The translations under genes were made by a program, and so were the position numbers. From WLMZ01 sp963732585 (GTDB taxonomy: Bacteria; Actinomycetota; Acidimicrobiia; Acidimicrobiales; Ilumatobacteraceae): a stretch of 64,000 bases of DNA. Positions within the stretch are counted from its first letter, which is position 1. Each line of letters starts with the position of its first letter. The stretch spans positions 620,001 to 684,000 of the forward strand of contig CAVSZY010000003.1 in assembly GCA_963732585.1 (NCBI GenBank), written 5' to 3'. This document shows positions 60,310-64,000 of this stretch, piece after piece. Under the pieces are notes generated by a model that was not told the origin of the DNA, ran no database searches, and saw only the letters and a list, made by a program, of their open reading frames with translations.

Positions 60310-61382
60310 TACGACGCCCCTGCGGAGAGTGCGGCAGCATCGCTGCTGTGAGAAATACGGCGTTGCGCGGCCTGCCATTCCGGCGACCCGACCGGGAACC
60401 AGCAGGCGTAGTGATGCCCTGGGCTGGCCTCGACCAGCGGAGGTTCGTCTTCACGGCAACGATCGGTGGCATAGGGGCAACGGGGGCTGAAACGGCAACC
60501 CTTCGGCGGAGAGATCAGATTCGGCGGGCGTCCGCCGATCGTCGTCAAGCGAGTGTGGCTCGGATCGTCGACCTTGGGGATGCTCTTGAACAGTGCCTCG
60601 GTGTAGGGCATCTTCATGTCCGAGAACAACACATTGGTCGGTGCCCGTTCGACGACTTTGCCGGCGTACATGACGATGATCTCGTCGGTGTGTCCGGCGA
60701 CGACGCCGAGGTCGTGGGTGACCAGGATCACCGACATGTTGCGTTCACGCCGCTGCTCTTGGATGACGTCGAGAATCTGCGCTTGCACCGTGACGTCGAG
60801 CGCAGTGGTCGGCTCGTCGGCGAACAACACCGTTGGACCGCAGGCCAAGGCCATGGCGATCATCACCCGCTGGCGCATACCGCCAGAGAGCTCGTGAGCG
60901 TATTGCTCCATACGGCGCTCGGGCTCGGGGATGCCGACGTCGGTGAGCAGGCGTACAGCTGTGGCCCTGGCGTCCTGCTTGCCCATCTTCAAGTGCAATT
61001 TGAGCGGTTCGGTGATCTGCTTACCGATCTTCATCACCGGGTTCAGCGACGACATCGGATCTTGAAAGATCATCGCCATCTCTTTGCCCCAGATGCCGCG
61101 CCGTTCGGCCAGCGACATCGTCGTCAGCTCCTGGCCCTGAAACACCACCGAGCCACTGCGCACGACATTGCGACGGGGGAGCAGTCCCATAATCGATCGC
61201 GACAGCACGGTCTTGCCGGAACCCGACTCGCCGACGATGCCGAGCGATTTGCCGCGCTCAAGGGTGAACGATACGCCGTCCACGGAACGCACGACGCCGC
61301 CGGCGGTTTGGAAATGCGTGGTGAGATCGCGAACCTCGAGCAGAACGCCCGATTCGACGCGCCCGCTGGCCTGGTTACTCAT
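60309..61382 (-). CDS. oppD: Oligopeptide ABC transporter ATP-binding protein (OppD/DppD-like)
   Basis: 357 residues. Walker A GIVGESGSGKTVLSRSIMGL, signature HELSGGMRQRVMIAMALACG, Walker B TVLFADEPTTALDVTVQAQI, switch His in ILVTHDLGVVAGHTDEIIVM, and the C-terminal family motif GCRFSPRCPYATDRC. First of the two ATPases. It overlaps the permease stop by 1 nt and oppF by 1 nt. Confidence 0.94.
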   Translation of the reverse strand: MSNQASGRVESGVLLEVRDLTTHFQTAGGVVRSVDGVSFTLERGKSLGIVGESGSGKTVLSRSIMGLLPRRNVVRSGSVVFQGQELTTMSLAERRGIWGKEMAMIFQDPMSSLNPVMKIGKQITEPLKLHLKMGKQDARATAVRLLTDVGIPEPERRMEQYAHELSGGMRQRVMIAMALACGPTVLFADEPTTALDVTVQAQILDVIQEQRRERNMSVILVTHDLGVVAGHTDEIIVMYAGKVVERAPTNVLFSDMKMPYTEALFKSIPKVDDPSHTRLTTIGGRPPNLISPPKGCRFSPRCPYATDRCREDEPPLVEASPGHHYACWFPVGSPEWQAAQRRISHSSDAAALSAGAS

Positions 61383-62332
61383 CAGATCGCCTCGCGGATT
61401 CGGAATCGCTCGCTCAGCACGTCACCGAGCAGGTTGATCGACAGGATCGTCAGGAACATCACGCCCGCCGGCATCAGCGAGATCCACCACGCCGTAGCCA
61501 GTTTTTGCTGCCCGCTAAAGATCATCGAGCCCCAGGTAGCGGTCGGCGAACTGACCGACAGCCCGAAGAAGGACAGCGCACCTTCGGCGGCGATCAACAG
61601 AGCCATGCCGGTGAGCGCAAAGATGAGCATCGACGGCACCACGTTGGGCAAGATCTCTTTGAGGATGATGCGCTTGTTACTGGCCCCGATGCTGCGTGCC
61701 GCGGTGACGAATTCGCGTTGTGAATAGACCAATGTGTTGGCTCGCACGAGCCGGGTCAGTGGTGGGATCGACAGGATCGTCAGGGCGACGATGATCGGCA
61801 CTATCGAGCGCCCCTCGGTGTTGTCCGTGCCGGTCGACCCGAAGAATCCGACGATGAAGATCGCCAGCAGGAGGGCTGGAAAGGCGAGCAGAATCGTCAT
61901 CAGAGTGTCGATGATCTTGTCGATCCTGCCACCGAAGAATCCGGCGATCAGTCCAAGCCCGCCACCGACGAGCAACCCGAAAAAGATCGACAGAACTCCG
62001 ATCAACAAACTGTTGCGAGCGCCGAACATCGAACGGCTGAATATGTCGAAACCGTTGGTGTCGGTGCCGAGCCAGCCGGCCCGCTCAGGTGCGCCGGGGA
62101 AGGCGGGTAGCGCCGATTCGGCGAACCCGGCCCACGCCGGCGGTTTCTCCAGCTTGAATGCCGAGCCCTTGACATGAGTGGAGCACTGCGACGCGTCGCT
62201 GAATTGGCTGCAATCGTGATTGACATAGGGCAGCTTCGAGGCGCCGATGGCGGTGAAGGTCAACAGCACGAGCCAGGTGATCGCAAACCATTTGGTGAAT
62301 CGACCGCGTCGGCGGAACTTTGCAGCTGCCAT
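61382..62332 (-). CDS. oppC: Oligopeptide ABC transporter permease (OppC/DppC-like)
   Basis: 316 residues from ATG 62332. One N-terminal helix (FAITWLVLLTFTAIGASKL), a periplasmic loop, then the five-helix core with the EAA loop EFVTAARSIGASNKRIILKE. DppC-type ends FRIREAI. The start (MAAAKFRRRGRFTK) is favoured because it matches the stop of oppB with a 1-nt overlap. Transmembrane channel subunit. Confidence 0.92.
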   Translation of the reverse strand: MAAAKFRRRGRFTKWFAITWLVLLTFTAIGASKLPYVNHDCSQFSDASQCSTHVKGSAFKLEKPPAWAGFAESALPAFPGAPERAGWLGTDTNGFDIFSRSMFGARNSLLIGVLSIFFGLLVGGGLGLIAGFFGGRIDKIIDTLMTILLAFPALLLAIFIVGFFGSTGTDNTEGRSIVPIIVALTILSIPPLTRLVRANTLVYSQREFVTAARSIGASNKRIILKEILPNVVPSMLIFALTGMALLIAAEGALSFFGLSVSSPTATWGSMIFSGQQKLATAWWISLMPAGVMFLTILSINLLGDVLSERFRIREAI

Positions 62333-63303
62333 CACTTGCCTCCAATCGCCGTGCTGGCGCGTACCCGCGGATCGAGCCATCCGTAGGCCAGGTCGACCAA
62401 AAAGTTGATGATGATGTACACCAAGGCGAGGATGGCCACGGTGACCTGCACCAATCGGAACTCGTTGGCGAAGATGCCGATGACGGTCTTACGCCCAAGC
62501 CCGTTGAGACCGAAAGCGGTTTCGACGATCACGGATCCACCGACGAGCGTGCCAACTTGGATGGCCGCTGCAGTGAGCAGCGAAAACAGCGACGGCCGCA
62601 AGGCGTGGACGGTCATGATCCGCAGGGTGCCCACGCCCTTGGCCCGCGCCGTGGTGATGAAGTCGCTCTGCAGCGTGTTGACCAGGTCGGCGCGCAGCAA
62701 ACGCATGTAGGTCGCTGCCAACGGAAGTGCGAGCACAATAGTTGGCAGAAAGAAGTTCTTGAAATGTTCGAGGGGCGAATCGAAGAACGGCACCGCTTGC
62801 GACTGCGTCGGAAAGATCTTCCAGCGCACGGCAAACAGCAGCAGTAAAATCGGGGCGAGGATGTACCCGGGCATCGACAACAGCCCGAACGAGACGGTCG
62901 TCGATATTCGATCGAAGAAACCGCCCTGGCGATAGGCGGCTGTCATCGCCGCAAACAGGGCGATGGCCAAGGCCACGATCTGGGCGTAGATCATCAACCG
63001 AATCGACACTTGCAACCCGTCCCACACCGAGGTGCGAATCGATTGATTGCCCTGGAACGTGGTGCCCCAATCGGCGGTGACCAGATCCTTGACGAAATAG
63101 CCGTACTGCTTGATCGCTGAATCGTTGAGATGCAACGAATCAAGCAGTTCGGCCCTCCCCTCGGGTGTCGTCGCCGCCCCGCCGGCGGCGATCGCGATCC
63201 GGTCCTTGGAGTTGGGAATTGCTCCCAGCGCCAACGACACCGTCAGCGTCACAGCAACCGCCACGATCAGCAGTTGCACAAGTTTTTGAGCGAAGTAACG
63301 CAT
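62332..63303 (-). CDS. oppB: Oligopeptide ABC transporter permease (OppB/DppB-like)
   Basis: 323 residues. N-terminal helix LVQLLIVAVAVTLTVSLALG, periplasmic loop, and core helices (AQIVALAIALFAAMTAAYRQ, PGYILAPILLLLFAVRWKIF). EAA loop DFITTARAKGVGTLRIMTVH. C-terminus NFLVDLAYGWLDPRVRAS, the common OppB ending. It pairs with OppC. A 39-bp gap precedes it after the binding-protein stop. Confidence 0.92.
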   Translation of the reverse strand: MRYFAQKLVQLLIVAVAVTLTVSLALGAIPNSKDRIAIAAGGAATTPEGRAELLDSLHLNDSAIKQYGYFVKDLVTADWGTTFQGNQSIRTSVWDGLQVSIRLMIYAQIVALAIALFAAMTAAYRQGGFFDRISTTVSFGLLSMPGYILAPILLLLFAVRWKIFPTQSQAVPFFDSPLEHFKNFFLPTIVLALPLAATYMRLLRADLVNTLQSDFITTARAKGVGTLRIMTVHALRPSLFSLLTAAAIQVGTLVGGSVIVETAFGLNGLGRKTVIGIFANEFRLVQVTVAILALVYIIINFLVDLAYGWLDPRVRASTAIGGK

Positions 63304-63342
63304 AACTCTTTAAGACGCTGACGGCATCTGTTGCACGAATTC

Positions 63343-64000
63343 CTAGCTTTCCATCCACAACGTCGCCGGAGCGAAGACGCCACCCACGTTGGCATGGCTG
63401 CCCTTGGACGCTTGGGTCCCGTCCGGCAACGTCAACGCCGCCGCGTCTGCGCCGTGCACGGTTGCCTTGTGTGGGAAGCCCCACACGGTCCACCAGGTCC
63501 ACAGGTTGTAGCACTGCTCGCCGAAGATGCGGTTGATGTTCTCGGCGATCTCTTGCTTCTCGGCCGGGTCGGTGCTGATCCGATTGGCTTCGAACAGGGC
63601 ATCCATCTCGTCGTCGCGGATGCGGCCGAAGTTGGTGGCGAACTCGCCGACGGGCAGTGCTGCCGTTGACGACCACCAGTGATATTGCTGGTCGAGGTCG
63701 AAGCCGTTGTGCAGCCGATAGAGGTTGGCCTGGAACGACCCACCCAGCGCTCCGATGATCAGGGTCAACTGCTCTACCTGGTTGATCGTCACCTCATCGA
63801 CGCCGGCTTCCTCCCACCACTGCTTGACGAAATTGGCGGTGACCAGGTTGGTCTGGTCAGCGCTGGTGCTGTAAGCGATCTTCAGCTCGCCGGGATTCTC
63901 CGCCTTGTAGGCGGCGATCAGTTCTTGGGCCTTGGCCATGTCCTGCTTGACCGGATAGCCGGTGTCGGCGAGGTAGCCAACCGACGACTCTGGGAACGGG
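63343..64000 (-). CDS. Oligopeptide-binding protein (SBP family 5), C-terminal part
   Basis: About 219 residues at the 3' end; the frame is open to the window edge, so the lipoprotein signal and N-terminus are outside. Parts such as GYPVKQDMAKAQELIAAYKA, ATNFGRIRDDEMDALFEANR and NIGLW-type FGEQCYNLWTWWTVWGFPH (domain I/III of peptide-binding proteins) fit SBP_bac_5. It delivers peptides to the permeases encoded downstream. Last bases of the reading frame end with ATLWMES. Confidence 0.88.
   Translation of the reverse strand, partial: PFPESSVGYLADTGYPVKQDMAKAQELIAAYKAENPGELKIAYSTSADQTNLVTANFVKQWWEEAGVDEVTINQVEQLTLIIGALGGSFQANLYRLHNGFDLDQQYHWWSSTAALPVGEFATNFGRIRDDEMDALFEANRISTDPAEKQEIAENINRIFGEQCYNLWTWWTVWGFPHKATVHGADAAALTLPDGTQASKGSHANVGGVFAPATLWMES

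Overview
The window looks like a chromosomal segment of a GC-rich actinobacterium. The best guess is class Acidimicrobiia, from the style of the 16S gene, GTG/TTG starts, gene order and many leaderless-looking promoters. No database search was possible, so the taxonomy is an inference. The window opens inside pheT and closes inside a peptide-binding protein gene.

Region 1 (1-12 kb): the 3' end of pheT, a VOC protein, YqgE, a DUF4230 membrane protein, then a tight arginine operon argC-argB-argD-argF-argR-argH. All arg junctions overlap by 4 nt. The operon continues by a TTGA overlap into a 3-methyladenine DNA glycosylase and is followed by tyrS. argJ and argG are absent from the run. argC has a TTGCAT-17-TATGAT promoter overlaid by two palindromes 20 bp apart, a likely ArgR operator. 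A diverged second tyrS 3' half is joined to the first copy just before the rRNA operon.

Region 2 (12-17.3 kb): a complete rrn operon (16S-23S-5S) with no spacer tRNA, clear processing stems and a strong terminator.

Region 3 (17.3-33.5 kb): mostly housekeeping genes: a TPR protein, DUF1015, a NagD-type HAD phosphatase, a phasin/H1-like protein, tlyA, nadK, recN, pyrG, a NUDIX hydrolase, xerD, an HD protein, trpS, scpA, scpB, an rluB-type pseudouridine synthase, tyrA and aroA.

Region 4 (33.5-58.4 kb): a large cell-envelope glycan locus and the most interesting part. It encodes an HAD-IB phosphatase, a UbiA-type decaprenyl-phosphate phosphoribosyltransferase, DprE1, DprE2, several GT-C/GT39 polytopic glycosyltransferases, a GT4 enzyme, three OafA-type acyltransferases (two with SGNH domains), an AftD-like arabinofuranosyltransferase of about 1400 residues, a polyprenyl-phosphate-mannose synthase-like GT2 and a PIG-V-like mannosyltransferase. 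Together these predict synthesis of polyprenyl-phospho-arabinose and polyprenyl-phospho-mannose and their use in an acylated arabinan/mannan-type surface polymer, by analogy with mycobacteria.

Region 5 (58.4-64 kb): an AlkA-like glycosylase translationally coupled to a complete oligopeptide ABC transporter operon (binding protein, two permeases, two ATPases), all on the minus strand.

Quality note: many genes between about 30.6 and 41.5 kb, plus a few others, carry single-base frameshifts. Most are +1, and the protein is intact on either side. I treat these as probable consensus errors rather than pseudogenes and describe each reconstructed gene as one feature. No tRNA, CRISPR array, insertion sequence or prophage was seen.
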